NCBI RefSeq assembly: GCF_014127105.1
Contig: NZ_CP059902.1
Span: 715,001-779,000, forward strand
DNA: 64,000 nt
From: Devosia sp. MC521
GTDB lineage: Bacteria; Pseudomonadota; Alphaproteobacteria; Rhizobiales; Devosiaceae
Reading direction: 5' to 3'
Under the pieces are notes generated by a model. The model was given only the letters and a program-made list of their open reading frames with translations, did no database searches and had not been told where the DNA came from. The translations under genes were made by a program, and so were the position numbers. Below, piece by piece: positions 45,282-54,743 of this stretch. The first letter of the stretch is position 1. Each line of letters opens with the position of its first letter.

Positions 45282-46571
45282 TCAGACGATGCCGCTTGAG
45301 CCGGCGGCGATTTCCGGGCGGATTTCGGCGACACGCTGGCGATAGCCGGAGGCACGGTAGGTGGCGAGGAGATCAATCGCGCCGCCTTGTTCGTAGCGCG
45401 CCATGGCGAGGATCGGCTCGACATCGGTGCGATAGGCCAGGCGCAGGGCTTGGGTCGCGCCGAGGGCGTCATTGCCGTGCTGGGCTTCGGTCAGGGCCTT
45501 GCGATCCACAAGCAGTGCTTGCGCATAGGCGCGCTGCACATCCGCGGCGGAGAGCATCAGGCTTTCGATCGGATCAGTGACATTGTGCGACTGGTCGAGC
45601 ATGTGGGCCGGACGGAAATCGGAATATTTCTCTTCGGCGTCCACAAGCTCGTTGAAGACGAGGAACAGGCGGTATGGGTCGATGGAGCCCGCATCGAGAT
45701 CGTCGTCGCCATATTTGCTATCGTTAAAGTGGAAGCCGCCGAGCTTGCCGAACTGGGCAAGGCGCGAGACGATCATTTCAATATTCACGTTGGGCGCATG
45801 GTGGCCGAGGTCGACGAGGCAATAGGCCTTGTCGCCCAACTCCTTGGCGATGAGGTAATTGGTGCCCCAATCCTGCACGACGGTCGAATAGAACGCCGGT
45901 TCGTACATTTTGTGTTCGGTATAAACGCGCCAATCCTCGGGGAGGGCCGCGTAAATCGCCTTCATTGAATTGAGGTAATGCTCGAACTGATTGGCGAAAT
46001 TGACTTGGCCAGGGAAGTTGGAGCCGTCGCCAATCCAGACGGTGAGGGCCTTTGAGCCAATGGTTTTGCCGATCTCAATGCATTCGAGATTGTGCTCAAT
46101 GGCCTGATTGCGGGTGGCGGCATCGGCGGCAGAGAGAGAGCCGAACTTATAGCTCTGCAACTGCCCGGCGGCATCGGCAAAGGTGTTGGAGTTCATGGCG
46201 TCAAAGCCGAGGCCAAAGCGGGAAGCGGCTTGCTTGAGACGGTTTGGATCGGCCTTGTCCCATGGAATGTGGAGCGAGACGGTGCGAGTTGCCTGGGTGA
46301 GCTGGGCGATAACCGAGCAATCTTCGATCTTGTCAAAGATATCGCGTGGTTCGCCCTTGCCGGGGAAGCGGGCAAAGCGGGTGCCACCAGTGCCAACGCC
46401 CCATGAGGGGACGGCAACGGAAAAAGCGGCGACTTTGGATTTAATCGCGTCGATGGAAATGCCGCGACGGTCAAGGCGTTCGCCAAGGCTGTCGTAGTCA
46501 TTGCGCAGATCAGTAGAGCGCTTGGCGTTTTCGGCTTCGACGGTCGAAGCGGCGATGAGTTGTTCGGTCAT
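45282..46571 (-). CDS. rhaI: L-rhamnose isomerase (rhizobial/Gram-positive RhaI type)
   Basis: 429 residues. It converts L-rhamnose to L-rhamnulose with divalent metal. TIM-barrel segments include SVAVPSWGVGTGGTRFARFP near residue 50, HIPWDKADPNRLKQ, YTEHKMYEPAFYSTVVQDWG with metal-ligand Glu/His, LVDLGHHAPNVNIEMI and GGFHFNDSKYGDDDLDAGSI. This is the shorter family found in rhizobia and Bacillus, not the E. coli RhaA type. GGGAGGAAAC stands before the ATG. It is the second gene after rhaD. Confidence 0.93.
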   Translation of the reverse strand: MTEQLIAASTVEAENAKRSTDLRNDYDSLGERLDRRGISIDAIKSKVAAFSVAVPSWGVGTGGTRFARFPGKGEPRDIFDKIEDCSVIAQLTQATRTVSLHIPWDKADPNRLKQAASRFGLGFDAMNSNTFADAAGQLQSYKFGSLSAADAATRNQAIEHNLECIEIGKTIGSKALTVWIGDGSNFPGQVNFANQFEHYLNSMKAIYAALPEDWRVYTEHKMYEPAFYSTVVQDWGTNYLIAKELGDKAYCLVDLGHHAPNVNIEMIVSRLAQFGKLGGFHFNDSKYGDDDLDAGSIDPYRLFLVFNELVDAEEKYSDFRPAHMLDQSHNVTDPIESLMLSAADVQRAYAQALLVDRKALTEAQHGNDALGATQALRLAYRTDVEPILAMARYEQGGAIDLLATYRASGYRQRVAEIRPEIAAGSSGIV

Positions 46572-46605
46572 GTGTTTCCTCCCTTGCGGCCTCTCTCCAG
46601 CCGCG

Positions 46606-46657
46606 GGGGTTTACCCCCACCCAACCTCCCCCTGTGAGGGGGAGGGGTTGTATCGAG
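46606..46657. repeat. GC-rich palindromic element in the rhaD-rhaI gap
   Basis: CCTCCCCC (46625-46632), TGTGA, GGGGGAGG (46638-46645), then TTGTATCGAG. It is preceded by a small GGGGG/CCCCC dyad. The TATCGAG or CATCGAG tail recurs at 51069 and 51149. Confidence 0.75.
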
Positions 46658-46684
46658 TTTTGTTGCTGACTCTTGGAGCCAAGC

Positions 46685-48781
46685 TTAGCGCGGGAACGAT
46701 TGGGCGTTGCCCGCGTCGACGTTGAGAATATTGCCAGTGGATTTGGCTGAAGCGTCTGAGGCGAAGAAATAGATCGCTTCGGCAATGTCTTCGGGGAAGA
46801 CGGAGCGTTTCAGCATTGAGCGCTGGCGGTACATTTCCTCAAGACCGTCCTTGTCGGTCTTATAGGTCGAGGCGCGCTGTTCGAGCCATTCGCCAGCCCA
46901 AATCTTCGAGCCACGCAGAACGGCGTCTGGATTGACGACGTTGACACGGATCTGCGCTTCAGCGCCTTCGAGCGCGAGGCAGCGGGCAAGGTGGATTTCG
47001 GCGGCCTTGGCGGTGCAATAGGCGGCTGCGTTTGGCGAAGCGGCGAGACCATTTTTGGAGGCCACGAAGATGACGTTGCCGCCGATTTTCTGCTGACGGA
47101 ACAGCCGGAACGCTTCACGCGAGACGAGGAAATAGCCAGTGGACAGGATGTCCATGTTCTTATTCCAGAGCTCGAGGGACGTGTCCTCAATCGGGGCGGA
47201 AGAGGCAAGGCCGGCGTTCGAGACGAGAATGTCGAGGCCGCCAAATTCGACCACGGCATGGGCAAAGCCTGCAGTGACCTGTTCTTCGCGTGTGACGTTG
47301 ATATTGACCGGGCGGACCACATCGGCGCCGAAGACGGACGAGAGTTCGGCAATGGCGCTGTCGAGTGCGGTCTGGTCAATGTCAGCGAGGACGACGCAAG
47401 CGCCTTCGCGCAAGAGGCGAATGGCGGTCGCCTTGCCAATGCCGCCTGCGCCACCGGTGACGAGAGCGATCTTGCCAGCCAGCGACTTTGGCTTTGGCAT
47501 ACGAGCGAGCTTGGCTTCTTCAAGCAGCCAATATTCGATGTCGAAGGCTTCCTGTTCCGGCAGGCCCTGATAGGTCGAGATGGTGGACGCGCCGCGCATC
47601 ACATTGATGGCGTTAACGTAAAACTCGCCGGAGATGCGGGCTGTCGCCTTGTCCTTGGCGAAGGTGAACATGCCAACGCCCGGCATGAGATAGACGACCG
47701 CGTTCGGGTCACGGATGGCGGGCGAGTTGTCGTGCTTGCAGCGCTCGTAATAGGCCGCGTAATCGGCGCGATAGGCCGCGATCTGATCGGCAAGACCGGT
47801 GATGACCGCATCAACGTCCGGATTGGCCGGGTCGAAATCGATGACCAGCGGACGGATTTTGGTGCGCAGAAAATGGTCAGGGCATGAGGTGCCGAGCGCC
47901 GCCAGAGGCCGCAAATTCTTGGAATTGACGAATTCCAGCACGGCGTCGCTGTCGTCGAAATGGCCGAGCTTAAAACTGTCCTCAGAGATAAAGCCGCGAA
48001 TTTTCGGCATCAGCTTGGCGGCGATGGCGCGGCGCTCTGCGGCGGGAAGGGAGCTAGTGACAGCGCCACCAAAGATCACCTTGCCGGCAGTCTGGTTTTC
48101 AAACCACTCGATTGCCTGATTGATAATGGCAATGGTGGTTTCGTAGCAGCTTTTTGGATCGTCGCCCCAAGTGAAGAGGCCGTGGCTTTCAAGGATGACG
48201 CCCTTAGCGAAGGGGTTTTCATGGCAGAACTTTTCAAGCCATAGGCCAAGCTCGAAGCCCGGCTTTTTCCAAGGGAGCCAGCCGATGGTGTCGCCAAAGA
48301 TCTGCTGGGTGAGTTCTTTGGAATTGCTGGAAGCGGCAATGGCGATGATCGCATCGGGGTGCATGTGATCGACATAGGGGCGCGGCACATAAGCGTGGAG
48401 CGGCGTGTCGATGGACGCGGCGCGCGGGTTGAGATTGAAGGTGGCGTGGGGAAGATAGCCGACCATCTCGTCTTCATGCTCAAGGCCGCGATAGAGCCCC
48501 TTCAGAGCGCGCAGCTTTTCCATATAGAGGGTCGAAAAACCATCGAGCTTAATGGAAGCATTGTCGCCACCGGAGCCCTTGACCCAAAGCACTTCAACGG
48601 TCTCGCCTGTGAGCGGATCTTTCTGCCAGATTTTGGAGGACGTATTGCCACCACCGAAATTGGTGACGCGCTTGTCGGAGCCCAAGAGATTGGAGCGGTA
48701 GACCAGACGTTCTGGCTCGCTCAGCGATGCGGCTTTGGCATCGTCCCATAGGTTTTCGAGGCGCTTCGGCACAGTGGACAT
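46685..48781 (-). CDS. rhaD: Bifunctional rhamnulose-1-phosphate aldolase / short-chain dehydrogenase
   Basis: 698 residues in two enzyme modules. The N-terminal class II aldolase domain (about 1-400) carries NFGGGNTSSKIW and HMHPDAIIAIA (metal His residues). The C-terminal short-chain dehydrogenase (about 435-698) has ALVTGGAGGIGKATAI and the catalytic YCTAKAAEIHLA. It splits rhamnulose-1-P to DHAP and lactaldehyde and can process lactaldehyde. GGGGAGG precedes the ATG. It diverges from rhaR and probably shares its control region. It needs rhamnulose-1-P, yet no rhaK is in this locus. Confidence 0.93.
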   Translation of the reverse strand: MSTVPKRLENLWDDAKAASLSEPERLVYRSNLLGSDKRVTNFGGGNTSSKIWQKDPLTGETVEVLWVKGSGGDNASIKLDGFSTLYMEKLRALKGLYRGLEHEDEMVGYLPHATFNLNPRAASIDTPLHAYVPRPYVDHMHPDAIIAIAASSNSKELTQQIFGDTIGWLPWKKPGFELGLWLEKFCHENPFAKGVILESHGLFTWGDDPKSCYETTIAIINQAIEWFENQTAGKVIFGGAVTSSLPAAERRAIAAKLMPKIRGFISEDSFKLGHFDDSDAVLEFVNSKNLRPLAALGTSCPDHFLRTKIRPLVIDFDPANPDVDAVITGLADQIAAYRADYAAYYERCKHDNSPAIRDPNAVVYLMPGVGMFTFAKDKATARISGEFYVNAINVMRGASTISTYQGLPEQEAFDIEYWLLEEAKLARMPKPKSLAGKIALVTGGAGGIGKATAIRLLREGACVVLADIDQTALDSAIAELSSVFGADVVRPVNINVTREEQVTAGFAHAVVEFGGLDILVSNAGLASSAPIEDTSLELWNKNMDILSTGYFLVSREAFRLFRQQKIGGNVIFVASKNGLAASPNAAAYCTAKAAEIHLARCLALEGAEAQIRVNVVNPDAVLRGSKIWAGEWLEQRASTYKTDKDGLEEMYRQRSMLKRSVFPEDIAEAIYFFASDASAKSTGNILNVDAGNAQSFPR

Positions 48782-48898
48782 GGCAATTTCCTCCCCAGAA
48801 GCGGCCCTTTCCTATGAGCCGCAATTCTCTTCAACTCGCTTCCGTGGGCATAACCCGTAGATGGACGCATTGTTCGCCGCAGAGCGCGGTCAGTCAGG

Positions 48899-48915
48899 GG
48901 TGAAAATAGTTCACC
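48899..48915. promoter_or_regulatory. Inverted repeat GGTGAA-N5-TTCACC
   Basis: A perfect 6-bp dyad in the rhaD-rhaR gap. It contains TTCAC/GTGAA half-sites like those at the centre of the larger palindrome at 48939, so it may be a second RhaR site, nearer rhaD. Confidence 0.5.
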
Positions 48916-48938
48916 AATCCTGCAAGGTGTCAATCAGC

Positions 48939-48978
48939 TTCGATCAGAATCTTTCACGTGTGAATGGAAATGATCGAA
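48939..48978. promoter_or_regulatory. Large nested palindrome, candidate RhaR (DeoR) operator
   Basis: TTCGATCA at 48939-48946 mirrors TGATCGAA at 48971-48978. The inner TTCACGTGTGAA at 48953-48964 is itself a perfect palindrome with exactly the same centre. It lies between rhaD and rhaR. The size suits a DeoR tetramer or paired dimers. Confidence 0.65.
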
Positions 48979-49043
48979 ACCTTGCGAATGATGATTGACT
49001 CTGCTTGGAAGAGGTGGAAGCACTAAGGGCAGGGAGAAACAAC

Positions 49044-49850
49044 TTGCACGAAACCGAACGCCATCGCGTTATTCTGGCTGCTGCGCAATCGCGCCCCGTC
49101 GTGACGGTGGCGGAGTTGTGTGACATTACCGGTTCGTCGGAAGCGACGATCCGCCGAGATATTGCGGCGCTGGACGAGCAAGGCAAGTTGCGCCGGGTGC
49201 GAGGGGGCGCGGAAGCGCTGACCCCGCCAGCACAGGGTGGGCTGATGGGCCGCCCATTCTCGGTCAATGAAACGATCAATATCGCGCAAAAGCGCGCTAT
49301 TGCGCGAGCAGCGGCAGAGCTGTGCGCCGATGGCGAGCCGGTGATTATCAACGGTGGCACGACGACCTATCAGATGGTGCATTATCTGATGGAAAAGCGG
49401 CTGAGTGTGTTCACCAACAGCTTCGCCATTGCCGAGTTTCTCATCCACAATTCGCGCAACTCGGTCGTCATTCCGGGCGGCACGATCTATCGCGAGCAAA
49501 ACGTCATCCTGTCGCCCTTTGGTGGCGTGGTGGCGAGCCATTTTTACGCCAAGCGCATGTTCATCGGCTGTCAGGGGATCGGGTCACATGGCCTGATGGA
49601 GGCTGACCCCATGGTGGTGCAGTCGGAACTGGCGCTGATCGGGCAGGCCGACGAAGTGATCGTTTTGGCCGATAGTTCGAAATTTTCGGGTCGCTCGAGC
49701 CTCATTCTTTGTGGGCTCGACCGAATTTCTACCGTCATTACCGACGGTGGGATCCGCGACGCAGATCGCCTGATGCTTGAGGAAGCAGGGGTGAAGCTGG
49801 TGATCGCGGATGCGATGGGACAGGCGGAACCGCAGGGGGACGCGGCCTAA
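49044..49850 (+). CDS. rhaR: DeoR-family transcriptional regulator of rhamnose catabolism
   Basis: About 268 residues. The helix-turn-helix is VTVAELCDITGSSEATIRRD then IAALDEQGKLRRVRGGA. The DeoR sensor domain follows (NGGTTTYQMVHYL, VIPGGTIYREQNVI, EADPMVVQSE). I place the start at a TTG (HETERHRVI) because GGGAG lies 7 bases upstream; the frame is open to another TTG at 49005. The rhizobial operon order rhaR-S-T-P-Q-U is kept. It most likely represses the divergent rhaDI and its own operon. Confidence 0.9.
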   Translation: MHETERHRVILAAAQSRPVVTVAELCDITGSSEATIRRDIAALDEQGKLRRVRGGAEALTPPAQGGLMGRPFSVNETINIAQKRAIARAAAELCADGEPVIINGGTTTYQMVHYLMEKRLSVFTNSFAIAEFLIHNSRNSVVIPGGTIYREQNVILSPFGGVVASHFYAKRMFIGCQGIGSHGLMEADPMVVQSELALIGQADEVIVLADSSKFSGRSSLILCGLDRISTVITDGGIRDADRLMLEEAGVKLVIADAMGQAEPQGDAA

Positions 49851-49890
49851 GCCCAAACACAGACTAGGTTTTCGTTTCTGGGAGGAAATA

Positions 49891-50883
49891 ATGAAGCTCT
49901 GGACTCTTCTTGCAGCAACAGCTGCAACCGCTGTGATGCTGGCCGCGCCAGCCATGGCACAGGATAAGACCCGCATCGCGCTGGTCGTGAAATCGCTCGG
50001 CAATGGCTTCTTCGATGCCGCTAATAAGGGCGCGCAGGAAGCTGCCGCTGAATTGGGCGATGTGGAAGTGATCTACACCGGCCCAACGGCTGCAACTGCT
50101 GAAGCACAGATCGAAGTGGTCAACTCGCTGATCGCTCAGCAGGTTGATGCCATTGCGATCTCGGCCAACGATCCGGACGCCCTCGTTCCAGCGCTCAAGC
50201 GCGCTATGGAACGCGGCATCAAGGTCATTTCGTGGGACTCTGGCGTTGCTGCAGAAGGCCGCCAGATCCACCTCAACCCATCCGACGTTGGTCTGATCGG
50301 GGAAACCATCATCAAGCTGGCGGCAGACTTCCTGCCTGAAGGCGGCGATGTTGCGATCCTTTCGGCGGCTTCGACCGCGACCAACCAGAACGCATGGATT
50401 GAAGCGGCGAAGGCAGCCATTCCAGCCAAGTTCTCCAACATCAACCTCGTGGCCACCGTTTACGGCGACGACGACAGCGTGAAGTCGACCGAAGAAGCGC
50501 GTGGTCTGATTGCAGCCCATCCGAACCTTAAGGCGATCATTGCACCAACTACCGTTGGCGTTGTCGCGGCGGCTCAGGTGGTGACCGACCAGAATTTGAT
50601 CGGCAAGATCAACGTTACTGGGCTGGCGCTGCCAAGCGAGTTCAAGCAGTTCATCGACAATGGCGCGAGCCAGGCGGTGGCGCTGTGGAACCCAATTGAT
50701 CTGGGCTATTCGGCAGTGATGCTGGCGGATGCCTTGGTTGATGGTGCTGAAGCCAAGCCGGGCGCGACCTTCTCCATCGGCAAGGTGGGTGAAGTCACGC
50801 TCGACGACACCAACTCCGCTGCAATGGCCGCGCCGTTCCAGTTCGATAAGAGCAATATCGAAGAGTTTTCGAAGATCTACTGA
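49891..50883 (+). CDS. rhaS: Rhamnose ABC transporter substrate-binding protein
   Basis: 330 residues. The signal peptide is about residues 1-22 (LLAATAATAVMLAAPAMA) and the mature protein starts QDKTRIALVVKSLGNGFF. The type I periplasmic binding fold shows AISANDPDALVPALKRAMERG, given here in part, WDSGVAAEGRQIHLNPSD and NVTGLALPSEFKQFI. GGGAGG precedes the ATG. RhaS-type proteins bind L-rhamnose. The frame extends upstream of this ATG into rhaR but without a signal peptide. Confidence 0.93.
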   Translation: MKLWTLLAATAATAVMLAAPAMAQDKTRIALVVKSLGNGFFDAANKGAQEAAAELGDVEVIYTGPTAATAEAQIEVVNSLIAQQVDAIAISANDPDALVPALKRAMERGIKVISWDSGVAAEGRQIHLNPSDVGLIGETIIKLAADFLPEGGDVAILSAASTATNQNAWIEAAKAAIPAKFSNINLVATVYGDDDSVKSTEEARGLIAAHPNLKAIIAPTTVGVVAAAQVVTDQNLIGKINVTGLALPSEFKQFIDNGASQAVALWNPIDLGYSAVMLADALVDGAEAKPGATFSIGKVGEVTLDDTNSAAMAAPFQFDKSNIEEFSKIY

Positions 50884-51194
50884 CCCCTTCCTAGCCTCCC
50901 CCTGAAACAGGGGGAGGGACTGGACTGGTGTTGGGAACGCGATCTTTTCAAGACTACAGAACGTGCTCCTCCCCCGCTTGCGGGGGAGGCAGGGTGGGGG
51001 CGTCAGCTTTACTGGCAAGGCCCCCTCACCCCACCCTCTCCCCGTAGGGGTGGGGGAGTTGCATCGAGCATCTGGAAGCTATTGGGATACGCCGGTCGAT
51101 CACCCCACCCTCATTCCCTCCCCCTCAAGGGGAGGGAGGCATATCGAGCTTGTGATGAGAGCGGCGCGGGACAGTGGCGCCAAGGATCAAGAAT
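50884..51194. repeat. Cluster of four GC-rich palindromic elements between rhaS and rhaT
   Basis: This 311-base gap holds no gene. It carries four hairpins: 50895-50917 (perfect 10-bp CCTCCCCCTG stem), 50968-50989 (CCTCCCCCG / CGGGGGAGG), about 51021-51069 (CTCTCCCC / GGGGTGGGGG, then TTGCATCGAGC) and 51101-51149 (CCCTCCCC / GGGGAGGG, then CATATCGAGC). Each could form a stable mRNA stem. This would separate high-level rhaS from rhaT expression. Confidence 0.75.
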
Positions 51195-52700
51195 ATGAAA
51201 ACGCCCATTCTCACTCTTGAAAACATCTCGAAAAGCTTTCCCGGTGTGCGGGCGTTGCATGAGGTTTCGTTGGAGCTTTATGCCGGTGAAGTGACGGCGC
51301 TGATTGGCGAGAATGGCGCTGGAAAATCGACGCTGGTGAAAACCATGACCGGGATTTACCAGCCGGATGGCGGCACTATTTCAGTCAATGGCAAGGCGGT
51401 GACCTTGCCGACGGCAGTGTCGGCCTCGGCGGCGGGCATTACCGCAATCCACCAAGAAACCGTGCTGTTTGATGAGCTGACGGTGGCGGAAAACATCTAT
51501 CTCGGCCATGCGCCCAAGACGCGCTTTGGGCTGATCGATTGGGCGACGATGAAGCGCGAGGCGCAGCTGACGCTGGACTCTATGGCGGCAGGGATTGATG
51601 CGACGACGCCGCTGAAGGAACTCGGCATTGCCAAGAAGCATCTGGTAGCGGTGGCGCGGGCGCTGAGCGTCGAGGCGCAAGTGGTCATTATGGACGAGCC
51701 GACCGCGGCGCTAAGCCAGAAGGAAATTGAAGATCTTTATGTGCTGATCGAGCTTCTCAAAGCCGACGGCAAAGCGATCCTCTTCATCTCGCATAAGTTC
51801 GACGAAATTTACCGCATTGCGGACCGCTACACCGTGTTCCGCGATGGGGAAATGGTGGGCAAGGGGTTTATCAAAGACACCCCGCAAACGGACATCGTGA
51901 AGATGATGGTGGGCCGCTCGGTTGACCACATTTTCCCGGCTCGGACCGCGCAGTTTGGCGAAGCGGTGCTGGCTGTGTCGGGGCTCTGCCACCCGACCGA
52001 ATTTCATGACGTCAGCTTTGAGGTGAAAAAGGGCGAGATCCTCGGCTTTTACGGGCTCGTCGGGGCTGGGCGCTCTGAGGTGATGCAGGCGGTGTTCGGA
52101 CTGACCAAAACCAGCGCCGGGAGCATCAGCCTAGAGGGCAAAACACTCACGCCAAAATCCCCCGCCGACGCGGTGGAGGCCGGGATTGTTTACGTGCCTG
52201 AGGAGCGCGGCAAGCAGGGCGTTATTACCGGCGAACCGATCTTTAAGAATGTCTCGCTGCCAAGTTTGGACAAGACCAGCCGCAGCGGATTTCTGCGCAT
52301 GGCGGAAGAGTTTGCGCTGTCGCGCACTTATACAGAGCGGCTTGACCTGCGCGCCTCATCGCTGAGCCAGAATGTATCGACCCTATCGGGTGGAAATCAG
52401 CAAAAAGTGGTGATCGCCAAATGGCTGGCGACGCTGCCGAAGGTGATCATTTTGGACGAGCCGACCAAGGGCATCGACATTGGTTCAAAGGCGGCGGTGC
52501 ATGAATTCATGGGCGAGCTGGTGGCGCAGGGATTGAGCGTCATCATGGTCTCGTCCGAGCTGCCCGAAGTGTTGGGCATGAGTGACCGGATCGTCGTCAT
52601 GCGCGAGGGGCTGGTGGTCGACACGCTGGTCAATGTTGGGTTGCAACCGGAAACGCTGGTGCGCCTGGCCGCCGGTATTGCTGAGGAGCAGGCGGCATGA
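51195..52700 (+). CDS. rhaT: Rhamnose ABC transporter ATP-binding protein
   Basis: About 501 residues, two fused CUT2 ATPase domains. The first has GENGAGKSTLVK and VVIMDEPTAALS. The second has a degenerate P-loop (GLVGAGRSEVMQ), LSGGNQQKVVIAK and VIILDEPTKGIDIG. The ATG of KTPILTLENI has AAGGA 8 bases upstream; an earlier in-frame start at 51174 has none. Orthologous position to R. leguminosarum rhaT. The stop overlaps rhaP (ATGA). Confidence 0.93.
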   Translation: MKTPILTLENISKSFPGVRALHEVSLELYAGEVTALIGENGAGKSTLVKTMTGIYQPDGGTISVNGKAVTLPTAVSASAAGITAIHQETVLFDELTVAENIYLGHAPKTRFGLIDWATMKREAQLTLDSMAAGIDATTPLKELGIAKKHLVAVARALSVEAQVVIMDEPTAALSQKEIEDLYVLIELLKADGKAILFISHKFDEIYRIADRYTVFRDGEMVGKGFIKDTPQTDIVKMMVGRSVDHIFPARTAQFGEAVLAVSGLCHPTEFHDVSFEVKKGEILGFYGLVGAGRSEVMQAVFGLTKTSAGSISLEGKTLTPKSPADAVEAGIVYVPEERGKQGVITGEPIFKNVSLPSLDKTSRSGFLRMAEEFALSRTYTERLDLRASSLSQNVSTLSGGNQQKVVIAKWLATLPKVIILDEPTKGIDIGSKAAVHEFMGELVAQGLSVIMVSSELPEVLGMSDRIVVMREGLVVDTLVNVGLQPETLVRLAAGIAEEQAA

Positions 52701-53665
52701 AGAGCCTTTTCAAACACCGCGAAATCTGGCTGGGGCTGGCAATTGTCGCCGTGATCTTAGCCGTGACACTGCGCTTTCCGCGCTTTGCTGAGCCGAGCTT
52801 CTTGCTGACCGTCTTCAACGATACGTCCATTTTGATGATGTTGGCGCTGGGGCAAATGGCGGTCATTCTGACCCGCTGTATCGACTTGTCGATGGCCTCC
52901 AATCTGGCGCTGAGCGGCATGATTGTGGCTATGGCTAATGCGGCTTTCCCTTTTATTCCAGTGCCACTGCTTATTCTAGGCTGCGTGGTTGTTGGCGCTG
53001 CGATGGGAGCGTTCAATGGGTTGCTCGTCTGGAAGCTGAACATTCCGGCCATTGTTGTGACGCTGGGAACGCTGACGATTTTCCGCGGGATGGTCTTCGT
53101 CATTTCGGGCGGTGCTTGGGTGAACGCAGCGCAGATGAGCCCAGACTTTATCCAGCTGCAGCGCAGCGTGTTTCTGGGCCTGCCGGTGTTGAGCTGGTTT
53201 GCGATTGTGGTGGCGGCGCTGGTCTATGTGTTGATGACAAGGACCCCGCTGGGCCGGGCGTTCTACGCCATTGGCGTAAATCCGACGGCGGCGGTTTACA
53301 CCGGCATCGATGTCGGCAAGACGAAGTTTTATGCCTTTGTGCTGGCCGGGGCGATTTCGGGGCTGGCGGGCTATCTCTGGATTTCCCGCTATGTGATCGC
53401 TTCGGTGGAAGTGGCGAGCGGCTATGAACTCAACATCATCGCAGCTTGTGTGATCGGCGGGGTGTCGATTGCTGGGGGAATTGGCACGGTTGGTGGGGCG
53501 TTGTTGGGGGCGCTGTTCCTCGGCGTCGTCAACAATGCGCTGCCAGTGATCGGCGTGTCGCCCTTCTGGCAAATGGCGATTTCCGGTGCGGCGATCTTGC
53601 TGGCGGTGGTGCTCAATGCGCGTGGCGAGCGGAGCAAGGGCCGGGTGATTTTGCGGGGGGCGTAG
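52697..53665 (+). CDS. rhaP: Rhamnose ABC transporter permease RhaP
   Basis: A 322-residue CUT2 permease with about eight or more hydrophobic segments. CUT2 features: RCIDLSMASNLALSGM (counterpart of the GGIDLSVGS motif), AIVVTLGTLTIFRGM and GGVSIAGGIGTVGGALLGAL. It forms the channel with RhaQ. Start coupled to rhaT. Confidence 0.92.
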   Translation: MKSLFKHREIWLGLAIVAVILAVTLRFPRFAEPSFLLTVFNDTSILMMLALGQMAVILTRCIDLSMASNLALSGMIVAMANAAFPFIPVPLLILGCVVVGAAMGAFNGLLVWKLNIPAIVVTLGTLTIFRGMVFVISGGAWVNAAQMSPDFIQLQRSVFLGLPVLSWFAIVVAALVYVLMTRTPLGRAFYAIGVNPTAAVYTGIDVGKTKFYAFVLAGAISGLAGYLWISRYVIASVEVASGYELNIIAACVIGGVSIAGGIGTVGGALLGALFLGVVNNALPVIGVSPFWQMAISGAAILLAVVLNARGERSKGRVILRGA

Positions 53666-53670
53666 TTACC

Positions 53671-53706
53671 CCCACCCCGGCCCTCCCCTCAAGGGGGAGG
53701 GAGGTT
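53671..53706. repeat. GC-rich palindromic element between rhaP and rhaQ
   Basis: CCTCCCCT and GGGGGAGG arms around CAAG, preceded by CCCCACCCCGG. Same family as the rhaS-rhaT cluster. Confidence 0.7.
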
Positions 53707-53747
53707 TGGCTGGTGGGTGCTGGGAGATTGAGTTTCGGGAGGAAGAG

Positions 53748-54743
53748 ATGACAGACATAACAACAAGACGCCTCCCAGACCGCTTAGGGAGTTCTTGGAA
53801 GGCGGGGGTGTTGAGTTGGGAGAGCTTGCTGGTTCTCGTGGCAATTGGGATTTTCATCGCGAATAGCTTTGCCTCTCCCTATTTCCTCAACGCCTGGAGC
53901 CTCTCGGACCTCACGTTCAATTTCACCGAAAAGGCGCTGATTGCGCTGGCGATGGCGCTGCTGATTATCGCTGGCGAGATTGATCTCTCGGTCGCCTCCA
54001 TCATTGCCTTGTGTTCGACGCTGATGGGGCTGGCACTGCAATTTGGGGCGGATACGCCCGTGTTGGTGGCGGTGGGTGTTGCCGTTGGGCTGGTCTGCGG
54101 CTCCTTCAATGGCGTGTTGGTCACTCGGCTGAAACTGCCTTCCATCGTTGTCACCATCGGCACGATGAGCCTGTTTCGCGGGATCGCTTTCATCGTTCTT
54201 GGGGACCAGAGCTATAAGGGTTATCCGGCCAGTTTTTCGTGGTTCGGGCAGGGATATGTCTGGTGGGTGATCTCGTTTGAGCTGGTGTTGTTCGGCGTTT
54301 GCGCGGTGATTTTCTATGTGCTGCTGCACAAAACCAATTTTGGTCGGCGCGTCTTTGCCATTGGCAATAATGCGACGGCGGCGCAGTTTTCCGGCGTGCG
54401 CGTCGATCGGGTGCGGTTCATCCTCTTTTGCCTCACAGGCCTGATGAGCGGCATTGCGGCAGTGTTGTTGACCGCGCGTCTGGGCTCAACGCGGCCTTCC
54501 ATCGCGCAGGGCTGGGAGCTGGAAGCGATCACCATGGTGGTGCTGGGAGGGGTGTCGATCCTCGGCGGGGCCGGATCTATCCTTGGTGTGGTGATTGCAG
54601 CGCTGATTATCGGGCTGGTGACATTTGGGCTCGGGCTGCTCAATGTGCCCGGCATTGTCATGAGCATTTTTACTGGTGGGCTGCTGATCGTCGTGATCGC
54701 CCTGCCAATTCTCTATCGGATGATGAAGGAGCGACGGGCGTGA
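53748..54743 (+). CDS. rhaQ: Rhamnose ABC transporter permease RhaQ
   Basis: A 331-residue CUT2 permease. Features: [35 protein letters not shown] and [20 protein letters not shown]. The ATG of TDITTRR has GGAGG 6 bases upstream; an earlier in-frame start at 53706 would read through the repeat. Its TGA overlaps the GTG of rhaU. Confidence 0.92.
   Translation: MTDITTRRLPDRLGSSWKAGVLSWESLLVLVAIGIFIANSFASPYFLNAWSLSDLTFNFTEKALIALAMALLIIAGEIDLSVASIIALCSTLMGLALQFGADTPVLVAVGVAVGLVCGSFNGVLVTRLKLPSIVVTIGTMSLFRGIAFIVLGDQSYKGYPASFSWFGQGYVWWVISFELVLFGVCAVIFYVLLHKTNFGRRVFAIGNNATAAQFSGVRVDRVRFILFCLTGLMSGIAAVLLTARLGSTRPSIAQGWELEAITMVVLGGVSILGGAGSILGVVIAALIIGLVTFGLGLLNVPGIVMSIFTGGLLIVVIALPILYRMMKERRA

Noticed and set aside
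49864-51018. 384-residue minus-strand frame
   Set aside because: Opposite rhaS and running into the palindromic repeats; no domain.
50884-51194. CRISPR-like array from regularly spaced palindromes
   Set aside because: Repeats differ in sequence and length, spacers are unequal and no cas gene is near. They fit REP-type elements better.
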